DNA of 64,000 nucleotides from Lethocerus indicus (Eukaryota > Arthropoda > Insecta > Hemiptera > Belostomatidae): contig JACDQD010000002.1 of NCBI GenBank assembly GCA_019843655.1, positions 12,671,154 through 12,735,153 on the forward strand. The letters run 5' to 3'. The position numbers and the translations under genes are program-made. Under the pieces are notes generated by a model, which saw only the letters and a program-made list of their open reading frames with translations, was not told where the DNA came from and made no database searches. This document shows positions 1 through 13,600 of the stretch, one piece after another (position 1 is the first letter of the stretch; each line of letters starts with the position of its first letter).

Positions 1-3000
1 ATATCTGTTTGATTTTATGAGAAATTATACTCTGAGGTCGAGCTCCATATTTATAAATAAGTTAATTTGTTTAGAATTTATTAGAAAAATATTCTTTCAC
101 AAATAATTCCATGTTTTCTTCGTGTTTACAATAAAATTTAAAAGGCATACGTAACACGGACGTGTTCCGAATATTCTTCCAGAATACATCTTCTAATTCG
201 TTTGATTAGTATGGACAAGACTAGAAATTGAAAAAATCGGAATCAGTCAACTCTACATTCATTGTCTCGTTAGACTCTATTTGAAATAAAAATACTCAGT
301 CGTAACATACAATACCAATACAAATTACAAATATTACAAACGCTGATTTTTAATAAAAACATGCCTGGTTATCTTCCGACTATTGTTTTATGATCACTGT
401 CACAGAGGTTGTTTGGTTCGTGCTTTACCCTGGTCCCGTGAAGGTCTACATATCTTTGTATCCCCAGAGAATCGGTGATCCTCGATCCTTCGGTGTTCAT
501 TGATGAGAGTACCAGGGCCAGTGTAGCCCCAAAATATTGAGTTTTCATTAGGAATCACAAAACTACTGAAAGTACTGAAATTAACAGGCTCCAATTTGTC
601 CTCGTGTACGTAAAAAGTATACTCGAAAATAAATGCATTATTATATAAGTACATACTAATTTCTACGTGATTACTTTTTTGACGTGTCAAAATCCAGCCG
701 CCAGGGATGGATTTCGAATGTAGATAAATTCAATGGGTGGCGTCGTCCTCGGGAAATAAGAAACACGTTCTCTCATCAATCGGGTTTCATGCACTTATTT
801 GGGATTCAAAGCTCATTCCCTGCCGCGCTTCCATATCTACTACGCCTAAACAACGAACGCCTTCTTCTTCCTTATCATTCCTCTCGGATCATTCCTCAAG
901 TCTTTATTATGTGGGTTTCTTCTTTCAAAGACTAACTTCCCCCTCTCCCAAATTCATTTATAAACTATTTGTACCCAAAGTGGTACAAAAAGGCTCTCGT
1001 GCAGAAGAAATTATCTCTGGGATTAAACGAGTTACAAGCCGATTGCCTCCAATTCCAATCTCTCTAATCAAGTAGCGTCATCAAACGGGCGGGAATAATA
1101 GCGCAGTTAGTATTCTCAAAATATTATAAAGCGGCGAACAGCCGTATAGTATATTTCATTAATTTGTTGAAATCGGAGGAAAATTCGGTCCGAAAACCGG
1201 GATTGGGAAACGGGTCGAACCCGAAAGTTGGAATTTCGTTTTGCGGATTTAGTGAATGCGGTCCGCCCGCTTGCTGCGGATTTGGGATGAAACAGCGAAC
1301 AGCGGTTGGTTAATGCCCATAGAATCGTGTGAAGTCATCGGGCATATATCGACAGTGGAGTTGAGACTAAACGGTGGAACGTATAACGGAGGGCAGACGG
1401 CTGGCCGGGACGGAAGCAGGCTGTGATTACTTTCCAGGCTGGAGCAGCTGTCAGAGAAATAATCGCTTTGCTTCCTGCCAGGCTAATATCCTTATTTTCT
1501 CACACGGACGCATTTTCATCGACCTTTTTGACCAATACTCTAGCGGTCCCAACGGTCAGTGTAGAACGGGACATATACAATATTATCATCAAAAATAAAA
1601 AGTATAGTCGTTAGTATATACAAGTATAGTATCACTATAATCAATTAGCAATATTAATATCTTAATGGTTATTAAAATTATTTATATTAAAATAGGGATC
1701 CACCTCTAGGGTCAGTTGGCAAGGAAATTGTGGTTTCGAATCTCGCTGTTTAACTGTTTCAGTGGTTTTGGTTCAGTGAATTTTTGGTGATATAAGGTAG
1801 CTACGTTAACATAATCTGAAAATCCGGTTGCATAAAGAGGATCATTTTTAGCATATGTCTTCATGATGGCAGAGTGTATGATGGCATCCGTTTCGTAATC
1901 TGACAGTCAGACACAGTTATCGCCCCAAGACTTCGGTACCGTGTACTTAAGTGATTAATTCGTGTTTGAACTTTGAAGAAGTTTGCCGAACACTCGTTCT
2001 CTCCCACCTTTTAAGTGCCGTCGCCGTTAAAAGGGTCTTGTCTTCAAACATCAATGTTTCCAAACTTTAATTAATGCTTAATTATACGCCGAGGAGGAAT
2101 TCAATCAGTTCAACTTAACGTATACCTGAAAAATTATCGTCTTCTTCTCCTCGTCTTACGTTTCGGTATATTTAGTCTCTTTCTAAATATAACATTCGTC
2201 TGTAGAAAAACTGAATCTTTTCTGAATCTAAATAAGAGAAATGTATACACTACACTACATTTCTTGCAATCATTTTCAATAACAATCGGGAAACGTAACA
2301 TGCCAAGTTTTGGATATTTTATTAAATATATGTTTGACGAATATGAAATGACGGTCTTGAATGAACTTGAAATTTTATTAGTGTAACGCTTGTTAGTTAC
2401 ACTTGAGTAAAGCGGGAGATGTGAGGAGAAGTGTGGATACTATTCCCGCAACACAACTACGTGCGGCGGGAGTTTATTTACTGCTGATACGGCTAGCTCC
2501 TTACAGTTTAAGAAGGCCCTAATAGAAATAGGATTTCTATAATTTCAGAAATTCCGAGCAGTTCATTCAGATGAACGATATATACGTACTGACCTAAATT
2601 ATATACTAAATATATATGCAGCTTAATTAACACTAACCAAACCTAATATTCAAAACATTATTAAAGCGTAAGCTATGTAGGATGCTCATAACGCAGTTCA
2701 TCAGCACCAGCCGCCACGTTATTAAAAGTAATATTAAACATGTTCACTGATGAAACACACAAATGGTGTTCACTACTGTGCAATAACATAAATTATTTTC
2801 ATGAAATAGAAGACATGTTTTATAAAAAATATAATATTTTGGGTCAGGGTAGGTAGCAGTTTGTATTTCGAACATTAAATTTACACTCAAGTTAGCAAAA
2901 CATATATAGCGGCGCATATTTAATAATGTATTAAAACGACCATGACATTTTTTATTCGTACAAGAAATGAAATTCTTTAAGATAAATCAAAACGGAAACG

Positions 3001-6000
3001 TTGAAGCCAAATAATTCAATATTTGGAACACAATATTTGAGGTTTACCGTACTCAATGAAAAGTCTCGGAGTCAATTTACAAGTTGTACTAATTAAATAA
3101 AGAATGTTACTGCGTTATCGTAATAAGTAAATCGTAATGAACAATTGATTCCTTGAGGAATATGTCAAAAATGTAAAATTTGACAATCATTTATAATGTA
3201 TCATCATAAAATTAAAATTTATAATATAATGGAAGTTATTAAAGAACACACAGTTGTATTAATCCTTGGCCTGAAGTTAGTAAAATAATATTATATTGGG
3301 CGTGACTAGAAATCCTATTATCTCTTACATCTCACCTACTTAAATTTAGTTTTCGGATGGTCCGGTACACAGGTTTAATTTTTAAGTACATTAAAATCAA
3401 ACCGCCTTCCTAAATCGTTGTGTGAGGAAGTGTTAATTTATCGTTTGAATCGGATTGGCGCTAATTGAATTTTATTTATAAAGATTTTCAATCGCGACCG
3501 TGACAATCTAATGCTGGCAACAGTGGCGGTAAATTGTCGAGTAGGTGGGAGAGGGCTTCTATTAAAATGAAAAAGAGTTGTACGGGGGCTCAAGTGGGTC
3601 CAACTTGATAGTGTTTCCAATTTGAAAGGGGTGGCTGGACGGGACAGTGACCAATCGGCCAGCTTTAAATTAGAGCGGGCCGTTGAGTTTTTTGGAACGT
3701 CAAATGAAATTCTACACCGGGCGTTATCCACCGCGCACAGACCGAAAACAATCCTGATTTACAGTTTTATATATTCTAAGTTTTTTTTTTGTTCGACTGG
3801 GCCCAAGGGGGTTCGTACAAGTAGGTCCGGTTTTGGGGAATTGTTTTTTCGGAATCGAGTTGTCGACAGAGTCCGGATTTGCATAGTTCGAATTTCGGGC
3901 CGAACGTCCACCCGCAGGAAAATTTCAATCCACTGGACCAGCCCCTTTTTTCACTGAAATTTAATATTGATATGTATACAATAAGAACTCGGAACGGCGT
4001 TATTCGTTAGTAGTATATTGGGCTAATGTCAATTGAATTCAAAAATTAGTCAGTACTTCTAAAATAAATATTCCCATTGCGGAGATTAGTTTTTCGTATT
4101 TTCGAAAACTATGATGGAATGTTTGCAAAATGAATTAATTACTTTCAACATTAGCTCCAATGTCTCAATATCACAAATATATATTTCTCAGTGAAATCTA
4201 CGAAGGTCCACGAAACATCGACAAAAAAGCCAGAATTAAAAAATAAAAAGTTGAAACAAATATGATATGGGCATATTTTTAGGTGTACTTAGTTCTTTTA
4301 TGAAAAATTAAATGTCCGAAAATAAAAAATAGAAGGGGCGGAATTGTGTCTACGCGTTGATTCAGGAATGAATTCAATCTCCAATTAGTCGGGATTCTCC
4401 GATTTGAATGAATGCGGTTAATAATTTTACTTTTTTTCTGAAGGGGAAACGCCGGGACAAATTCCCCTCTCGCTTTAGATCCCAACATCCCAATTAGCAA
4501 CAGAAGTCAACAAAAGGTCACTCGCCGGGGAAAAAAGGATGGCGTCCGACATTTGGAACACTATAAATTAGATTAACTTGTTTTATTAAAAAAAATTTTT
4601 GACTTATTTAAATAAAATTATTATGCAAATAATTAAAGCAAAGAAAACAACACAATTACGTTTGTATACATTTTCTGATCCTAATTTTGGTTAATATTTT
4701 TTATCAAAGAGGGCTTTGTCTTCTCAAATAGGCCGACGCCATGAATATTAAAATAATGACGTATACAAGAACCGAATAATAGAAATTATCAATTTATAAT
4801 TTGCTGTACAAATATATTTAATTTGGAAGCATTCCTGTTTCTTTATATATGTCGCAATTTCTCTCCGCCTCTAGTTTATGAACATTTCACTCGTTTCGAC
4901 TAAATATTGAAAATAGACAGAGGAGAAAAAGATAGGACAGTCCGTGTGTGAACTGAGCAACGACTAGGTAAAGGTTGAGAGAGTCTAGCGACATGGAAGG
5001 ATGATGGTGGGTATTGGCGAGGCGAATCTAAAATTGGCCGGGGAAGACGCGGACTGGGATGAGCGCAGCTGGGAATAATGCTGGAACTAGCGTTACGTAA
5101 AGGTAGAGGAGACTGCACTTGTGGATTACGTCATTAACTCTGCCCCCTACTAGCTTCTTGGTCCAATCTATTTTCTATAGTAGGGTAACCAATTCCAATG
5201 ACAAATGTTTGTAACAGGGCACGTGTATGCTGTACACGAACGGCCCAATTTCGTAATATATCCTGGTGTATATATATATGAATATATCACAGGTAGAAGT
5301 TAATTCGATATAAATGTTGCTTTAATTACATACACATACTCAAATATCATTATATTTAATGTATTTATAATAGTGTTATTGGCCAGTAGGTTTTTCTGAG
5401 TAAAAGACACGTAGAATATGAGAGGACTGGGAGATTTTAGCCAATCCTGTGCATGACATACGTATTTGCCTCATAAGTTTACTAATATGAATATTTTTCC
5501 TAAACATGCCATCTTCATATATAAGTATTAAGTGAGAATTACGTTACAGACGTCCTTCATTAACAGTTGTAAAATTCTAACGGGCCGAATCGTAACGATA
5601 TCGAGTTACCAATTAAAGATAAAGGAAACCGGCCCAACTCTCAATTAGATTCGACCTTTCTTGACCCATGGGTTTAAAATAATGATCATTTGAAACTTTG
5701 AAAGCTACGTTCCTTTACTTATTCTCAGTTATACATCGAAATGGGATCCCATTAATTCTAATTGCACCGTGGACTAATTTTTGCAGTTCTATATATGAAA
5801 TAAATTTGGTTAATGCTATTCAACAAGTTTAGGTGAGATATTTAAATTTTGATTTTAATAAATACTGATAAATTGTCTATATTTTGTCCGGAGAGTTCGA
5901 ACGTGAAGAATCTCTTGAAATATAATGCGTTTCTTCCTAATTATCCGACAAATTATGCTTCAATCCACAGCCTATATCTGGCACAATGCATATTCCATTT

Positions 6001-9000
6001 CTATTAAATACCAAACGTAGGCATTATGTATGTCATTTGTGCAATGCCATTGGATGGAGCCTAATTCACCCCCAGCGTGATTATTTTCAGATTCTTTTCA
6101 CCTCTCCTATTTATTTTAGTGAACTGCATATTGCATTTGGGAAAAGATCGATTTAAGGTTTTGCTTAATATCAGATCGAGAAGATAATAAAATCTGGAGG
6201 CGTCTGAAATTGGGGAAAATAGCGTCTGTGAGGGGAAAAAGCAAAGTCGCTAGTTGTATCCTCTCTTAAGTTCTCCGGCTCCGATAAGATCTGGGCCAAT
6301 TTCAGGTAGACCTCTTTCGAAAAGCGATCGTAAGGAACCTCAAGAAAGTTCACTCGGTTGAATGGAGTCAAATGTTTACTCAACCTGCTAGCATATTCAT
6401 TGATATTTTTGTAGCAGCGTCCGTCCCGTTAACCACAGATATAAGCACAACTCTCTGCGCTCTAGATTCCATTGTAGCGATGACAATTTATTTTATAATT
6501 TTTCTCATTTCCATTGTTTTTTATTACCTTTTATACTTAGAAATCTATTTACGAAAAACGCATTAAGATTTTGTTTATTATATTTGCGTTTTATTTTATG
6601 CCCGAGTCGCCCGTCTGGACGCGGCTGTTCACGAAGGCACGTACCAATAGGGGTACCACGTACACACACGGGTGTAAACTCAGGATTATAATACAAAAAC
6701 ATATTCTAATTTAAACTTTCTATTAGCGCCAGTGAGAATTGTCCTATTATTATTATTATTGCGTTAAAAGTTCTGCGATGATTTATATTATCTTGATTCT
6801 AACGTCCGTTTGTAGTTACTGGCCGGAAAGTTGTCGTTGTTATTTCCCAACACACTCTCCCGTTAAAACCCAAAAAATATTTATGATATAAGCGTAACAA
6901 ACAATTATGATCGCGGTTAAAGTGTCGCGATGGAGCTAATGTAATTCGATTATTGCTTTTCAACGCGATAAATCGAAACGCCTTATAAGGAAAATTCATT
7001 CCGGGGGGTATTTAATTTTGATCTCTCCTAAAGTCTTTAATATTCCGTTCTCTATAAGACCTTTAGGGCTCTATCTTCCGGACGATCATTTCGAAAAATG
7101 TCCCTCGATTGGAAAAATTAACGAAGCGAATTCATTATATTCACAGCATAAATCGCATTAGTGGGACCTTACGAATCGGAAAGATTCAACCGACCGACCG
7201 ATCTTGTTTCAGTTTGGACCGATTACATTTTGCATGAGAACGGAAAATATCGTGAATTACATTGAATACATTGAAGAGGGTCGGGGCGTAGAGGCGAGGA
7301 AATAACGAAAACTTTCGTAACTCTTAAGAAAAAAAGTTAGAGCGAAACTCTGGACTCGGACCGGAAACTGGAACCTCCTGAGGCACACCCGAATATCGGA
7401 TCCACTCCGGTTTGAAATAGGCCCGGCAGATAAAGAGACTATTTGTGTAATCACACGAACCGAGTGTTCTTCGGACTATCCTTCGGCGGACACCTAAAAC
7501 AGATCCCTCGAGTCAGATTATAACAATCAATTGCCTCAAGAGCAACCGACGTCCGTTTGTGCGCGAGTTGTACTATTTATTCAAGAAGAAAAATACATAC
7601 ACCCTTTCTCTAATTTCCGATATCCGTTATTCATAAATTTCGGACCCCTTTAACCGGTTGCAATTAATAGAAAAATAAATCCAGCAAATTGGAGCATCGA
7701 ATAAATCCATTTTCTAATTAGCTCGGTAGGTAAATACGGGCAACGGTTACGGATTCGAAGAAGAAGTTAAATAAACGAGTATTGTCGGAATCGATATCTA
7801 CCGAGTGAGAAAATATTTAATTTACGTTGAGCACAATAGATAAATTAGATATTGTCAATATTAATTACTATCACGGAGGCAAATGCCAGTCTTTTTTTCC
7901 CGATTGATTAAAATATGGAAAATAATGGATCGATTTAAAAAATCCGCTTGGATAACGAACTCGTCCTATACCACAAATTGTACTATAATAAGCATGGGGG
8001 TTCCCGGACTCTCCGTAACTGACTTTCCAGAATTTCCTCATAGTACCAAAATTCAAGGTTTCACAACCTGAATTATAATTCACTATTGTTTTCTGTTCCG
8101 CAACAGCGGCAGAAAACCATATAACAAAAATCACAACAACATTTTATGAAAAATTGGCTTATCTTCGATTAAAGTAACTTCGTCAATTTATAAACCGATG
8201 GCTCCGATTGTGACTTCCTGGTCAGTACTTGGTACGTTATTAGTTTTATCCAAACAGGCAAAGCGCGGGTGTTCGCACTTTCAATCGACAAGAAATTTAC
8301 CCGTAAAACAGGATCGACGTTGCTTCTCAAATGAGGCGAAACAAGTGCTCACTGACTTGACGACATGTGGGGTGGGGCCTAAGCCCGTTTCGGTAACCCC
8401 GTTGGGACTTGAGGGTTGGCTAGGTTTTGAAGATTAACTCGGTGTTGATACTCGAGAACATCTTGGAGTTCCCCCACAGTTAACTTGATTTATTTCTGCC
8501 CGAGGGAGAATCCCAGGTGCAATTTGTGCCACTCTGATCCGGTCGGTCGACTTGTTATCGCAAGTAATAATTTCCGTTGAGAAATCTGTTGTTAGTATTC
8601 GTGAGTAACGGAAATTTTGTTTAAAATGGCAGGTTCAGCTTAGATACGGTCTCAATTGTCGTGGGATTGATTTTAAAATACACTATTCATATCTACATCA
8701 TTATAAGAATTTTATTTCTATTCGGTGATTAATTTTCGCAGGTTCACCAACCTACTTGATCTCGTACATTTTGAAATCATGATATTTGGACAATGAGTCA
8801 CTTGAGGAATGCTGTAACTTGGACTTTGAATGTTCTATGGTCTTTCAAGGATCACGAGTGCTACCAAGTTGAGTTAGTAATAATGAAAGGTGTGTTTTTT
8901 CACTTCACCTCTTTACATTAAAAATTACCTTCGCAGATTCTCAGTTTATTCGTTCAAAATCTGTAATACTCGTCTATAAATACGAATCAATCAAAGGCAG

Positions 9001-10258
9001 AGCTGATGCAAAACACGCCACACTTGTCAGTATTGCGGTTTAGTATCAGAGCCGTTGATATTGCTTATTAAAGCGACTATAGGGCAGGGAACCTAATTTT
9101 CACCCTCCGGAATCTGTATTCGGTACTATGTTCTTACTCTTCAATTCAACTGAAATTCCGCATTAAATTTTAAATTAAATTTAATTAAAATTAAAATAGA
9201 TTTATCAATGATGGGTATGACTACGTGATAATCACGATTCTGACATTTCATGTGAATAACTGACCCCAAATTCATTATAGGTTTGATCTTACCCTAAATT
9301 AGTTTAACGTAAACACTCATAAATACAAATTGAAGAAATAAATAAAAATGTGTGCGGTATATGTCAGTGTTCGGCTCACACATAATAAATAAATAAAGAA
9401 TAAACTGGAAACCGAATAAAAAGAATAAAATTAGGATAACCGAACAAAAGACATTGGAATCATTTTTTTAATTGCCGATGAAGTATTTAATAATTTAAAG
9501 TTTTCTATTCAGCTATACAAAGTGCATATATTTTTTTACATATTTTCTAATTTATTATTTCCTGTGCGTATCTTACGTCCTGGGCCAAAACATCTCGGAA
9601 AATATTTTATGATCTGTGTTAGTGGTTGACTCGCACTTAATAATTTATAGGCAATACACTACGATAACTTCTAGGATTAACTGGCCCAACATCGTTGGTT
9701 TCTTTCATTGAACTGGCTGTCGCAGTTTTTATAGTAACTAAAGAACGCCGAATAGCTGGCATCTTATTGTGAAATGCATCCTTTTCAATAATACTGTAAA
9801 GAAATAATATACGCTAATACACATTATGAGGGACGTAGAATGTGCCAACAATTTAAAAAATCAATTATTATTATCATTATTAATCGTCGAATAAAAAGAA
9901 AAAACAAGGAATGTTCAATTTTTCTGTTTATTCTATTTCGGGAATTCATGGCTGTCCAAGAGAAACTATGGAATACGGGAATCTCAATTTCCAAATAATA
10001 AGTAAGTAAATGATCTTTAGTCATTGGAAATGAAGGTCAATCCCAAAGACGAAGGGTATATAGCTAAGGTATATAACTATAGCTACAGGGATATAGGGTG
10101 CTGGTGGCACGCTATATCCAAAATGTACTAATAACTATCGAAATCTTATTCTGTCGTATATAAAATCCCGAATACCATATAAGAACAGAGAAAATACTAG
10201 TAGAAATGCAAGGAAACGGTGGTGTCGGTTAAAAACCAACAGGACGAGGTTTACTCAC
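1..10258. other. Gene-poor intergenic or intronic DNA
   Basis: AT-rich sequence in which I recognise no exon, RNA gene or transposon. Several GC-richer blocks (about 1.1-1.5, 3.45-3.95, 7.0-7.6 and 8.2-8.5 kb) have no conserved coding signature and could be regulatory. Open frames here lack family motifs. If the putative minus-strand promoter at 10.37 kb is real, this stretch would be the first intron or body of that transcript. Confidence 0.5.
10089..10119. repeat. Short imperfect hairpin
   Basis: GGATATAG at 10089-10096 pairs with CTATATCC at 10112-10119, and inside it GTGC (10098-10101) pairs with GCAC (10107-10110), leaving a five-base loop and one G-G mismatch. It lies about 140 bases beyond the putative donor of the 10.3 kb first exon. 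No known RNA family was recognised. Confidence 0.35.
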
Positions 10259-10450
10259 TTTTTCGTCGTAGAGAAGCGGCCGCAGAGAAGTATGGTGCCA
10301 ACCTAGTATGGTGGTGGGTTCGGACGGAGCGAAGAGCGCGGAGTAGCGGGACGGCGCCGGCCCCGGCCTTTATATAGCCCGGGCAACAGGTGGCACCACC
10401 GCCCCGCCACCGCCCCCACCACCGCCCCAACCGCCCCTGACCCCGACATC
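10259..10450 (-). promoter_or_regulatory. Putative minus-strand TATA promoter with non-coding first exon
   Basis: On the minus strand a canonical TATATAAAG (plus 10368-10376) sits in a very GC-rich setting. Upstream (plus 10381-10440) are several CCGCCCC/CCACCGCCCC boxes of the Sp1/KLF type. About 85 bases after the expected start site, the minus strand reads AAAAA|GTGAGTAAAC, a strong 5' splice site whose exon edge is 10259. The stretch between has no ATG, so it would be a 5' untranslated exon. No downstream coding exon was recognised toward position 1. The combination of box, spacing and donor is seen directly; function is inferred. Confidence 0.4.
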
Positions 10451-10640
10451 AACACGAATTCTTTCCTTTCTTCCCTCTCACTATCCCCACCCCTACCTCT
10501 AATTTTCACCCGCCTTTGACGCCAGCAAAGGCCTCCACTTTTTCCCTTTTCCCGCTTTCCCCGACCCCTCGACCGATCTCCAATATCCGTCCTCACTTTA
10601 TATTGACCGACCCGCCCGATCACCATCCTCTTTCACGCTA

Positions 10641-13600
10641 GAACCGAAATAATCTCGTATTCCCTAACCTTAAAACAGTTCTAATTATGGAAAGGTGGAA
10701 ATTTTATTACTTCCGTATTGTATCGAAGGTATCTGTTTGGATGTATCTGTTCTATTTATCTTTTGTTATTTTCGCTCTAATTTTAATTAACATTCTGCAA
10801 ATATCTTGAGTAGTTTCAACAAACATCATATTTCCCACTGAACAAAATATTCTGCTAGCGTAATTATAAAAATTGTCCAACTGCGTTCATCCACGGATGA
10901 CGGTGTCTCAGTGTCGACGGACACGTGCACCGTTTTCAGTCTTTATTTTAAGTATGCAACAATTTAATAATTATTACAATATGTCGATAAGGAAGAGTGT
11001 TCTCAAATGATTTCCTCATTCACAAATATTTAGATTCATCTCATAATCCATTTGTTCCTACGTCATTGATACCGCACCACTGAAATACGATACAACACAC
11101 CTCCCTTATCGGCATATTTGATTATTACTAATTTATGTTAACATTAAATTTTATAGCTACAAATGCAGACATATTAATTATACTATGCCCATAACCGTAA
11201 TCCTATGCATTGGACTAATCGAATGAGTAAAAATGCACTTTACGTTGAAACTATCCAGTTTACGAGGGGGAATAATCGAATGAATGTCCAATTTAAATAT
11301 TTAATCGATACAAGATTCAAGTATTTAAATCAATTGTCAGCTATTGTTTCAGACTATGCTTTATGAAGAGAATTTTACGATAACTGCCGGTAGAACTAAA
11401 ATAAAAATATCATAAGGGAGGACCTATTCATGGACTTCTCTGTTACACTTCAGCTAACGGAAGTTGAACTCAAGCATCGTCGTGGAATCGTCGTGGATTC
11501 GCGTATGCAAATTTGACCAATTGCCTACAGATCGAAAAACAAAAATCTATGTATCTATCTGATTTATAGAGAAAAACCTGAAGATACGTACATATATCTG
11601 TAAATAAACCATCGGCACGCTAAGGGTACGTACGTCAGGTACCTCTACCGTAATTATAGTGACGATGGGAACATAAGCGAATGTAAACCCAAAATTCGGC
11701 GAGTATCGTGTGGATTATGAAATAGTTAGAAAACGTAATGTTCAAAATGTTACAACTTTTCGATCTATATCCTCCCTACAAATCGTATAATAATCGAAAA
11801 AGCAAGTGTATAGTAATGCAATAATCACCTTTTCTAATTGAACTGTAGAAATTGAAATATGCGTATTTAATGAAATATTTAACCAAACGTTGGAAGGGTG
11901 GCAATGATAAGGAAAATAATAATGAAACGACGAAGGAAAAAATTGTTAATCTATAGCGATTGTGAAAATGAGAAACCGATCTAGTCCTGAGATCACATCG
12001 TGTGGGACCTCCTAGTTCCGTCACTGGGCAGATAAGAGAAAAACTAATAAATGTATGCAAATAGGCAATGTCTAAAAGAAGGAAATAAAGAAGTAAAGAT
12101 ATTGCTGAAGTATTTTCACCCTCTACACACACGATTCACTTCAGAATTCGACAAGGGATCCCTAATATTTCCATGTATAGGATCACTTTTTTAAATTTAC
12201 GCTTATTAAATTTTTAACCTAATATTGGAGAGAACTGAAAGCAAGTGACAAGACACCTGATAAAAGAAGAATCGGAAAAAGTCCAACCTCCAAAGACATT
12301 ATAGAGTGGTATAGAGATATAAAAAATTAAAACCTACAATTATATTGATCAGTTACAAAAAAATAAAGCTATGTCAAACATTGAAGGTTATATGAAAGAA
12401 TCAAAATATTCCATTAATAAAGACTTATCTTCTACATTCTGTGAATTCGTTTGTACCTTTGTATAACACAATTACGAATAAGTAACTTAGAACTTTTTTA
12501 TTGCCTGACTTATCAGAATTATTTAGTCTAGTTACGGACTAATATATTCTTCAATGATTAGCCGTAGTTGGCCGGTGGGTATCCAGTTGGTTGCTAATGT
12601 AGTTTTCTTACTTGCTGAATATGACAGCCTACCATTAAACTTACTGACGGCATGCTTCAAATGATGTTCTACTAGAGCGTGTAGAGACACAGGATTGCAG
12701 GACTGATAAATATTTTAATAATATATATTTTTAGGCGCAATAATGACATAATTTTTTTTCATTTTCGCTTTACAAATCTCTTCGTCCAATACAATGCATT
12801 ATGTATTACTCATTCACTGAACGTTTGGCCGCCCACTGTCCGTTATAATCCCTGTACTGTATTAAAAAGACAAGTGCTTTGTTCCTGAAATTTTCTATTT
12901 AAAAAAGTCACCTGGACATTAAACGTAACATTGTCCGTAGGAGATTTGGGACCGTCGGACAGTAAGTAAATCCTCTTGACTGAATATGCAAAAGACAATG
13001 AAATTAATTCTCGTGAAACTAAGTCTTTTAAAGATACTGAATGTCGAATTTATTAAAATAGAAGAAATATACGATATTGAAACGTGATTAATGCCGTATG
13101 GATTATAGTTGTTGCATCTTATTGATTGTAGAACATCGGGTATGTTACGCTGAATATTTTTTCATTTAAAAGTTAATATCGTTCAATCGTTCCTGCTTTA
13201 AACGATTGGTAAGGGAAAAAACAATACAATTATTCATAATATTTAGGTATTTAACTATTTAATCGGAGTCTAGATTATTGTAGAAGCTAATAATGAAGCA
13301 GAAGGTCCCAACCGATTGTCTCTATTGTATGTCCCCTGAGCCGCATCACTTCAGTTGGAGCGATCTCACTTCCTACATTATCGGATATCTCTCTTCCACC
13401 GGGTGGAGAATTCGCCACTATCGTCCTCTTCCTCCTCCCCCCTCTTCAGTTATTATTAATTAATGGCTTCTAACATTCAGGTCCTAACAGATTCAGGGGA
13501 TAGCACAATTTCGGTACGGAAATGTTAAATTCTGTATGATTAATCAAATAATAATTAATCACTTTTTACGTGTTTTTATTGCCACCTATGTATAAATTAA

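Noticed and set aside
400..690. 96-codon minus-strand frame
   Set aside because: No recognised motif (SIFWGYTGPGTL is not diagnostic). It could be an exon of the orphan transcript starting at 10.37 kb, but splice sites and neighbours could not be supported.
1700..1755. tRNA-like stretch with GGTTTCGAATCTC
   Set aside because: A B-box-like sequence is present, but no cloverleaf stems or proper A box could be folded.
10303..10626. 107-codon minus-strand frame rich in Gly and Arg
   Set aside because: It spans the GC-box promoter and the TATA box; the composition explains the open frame.
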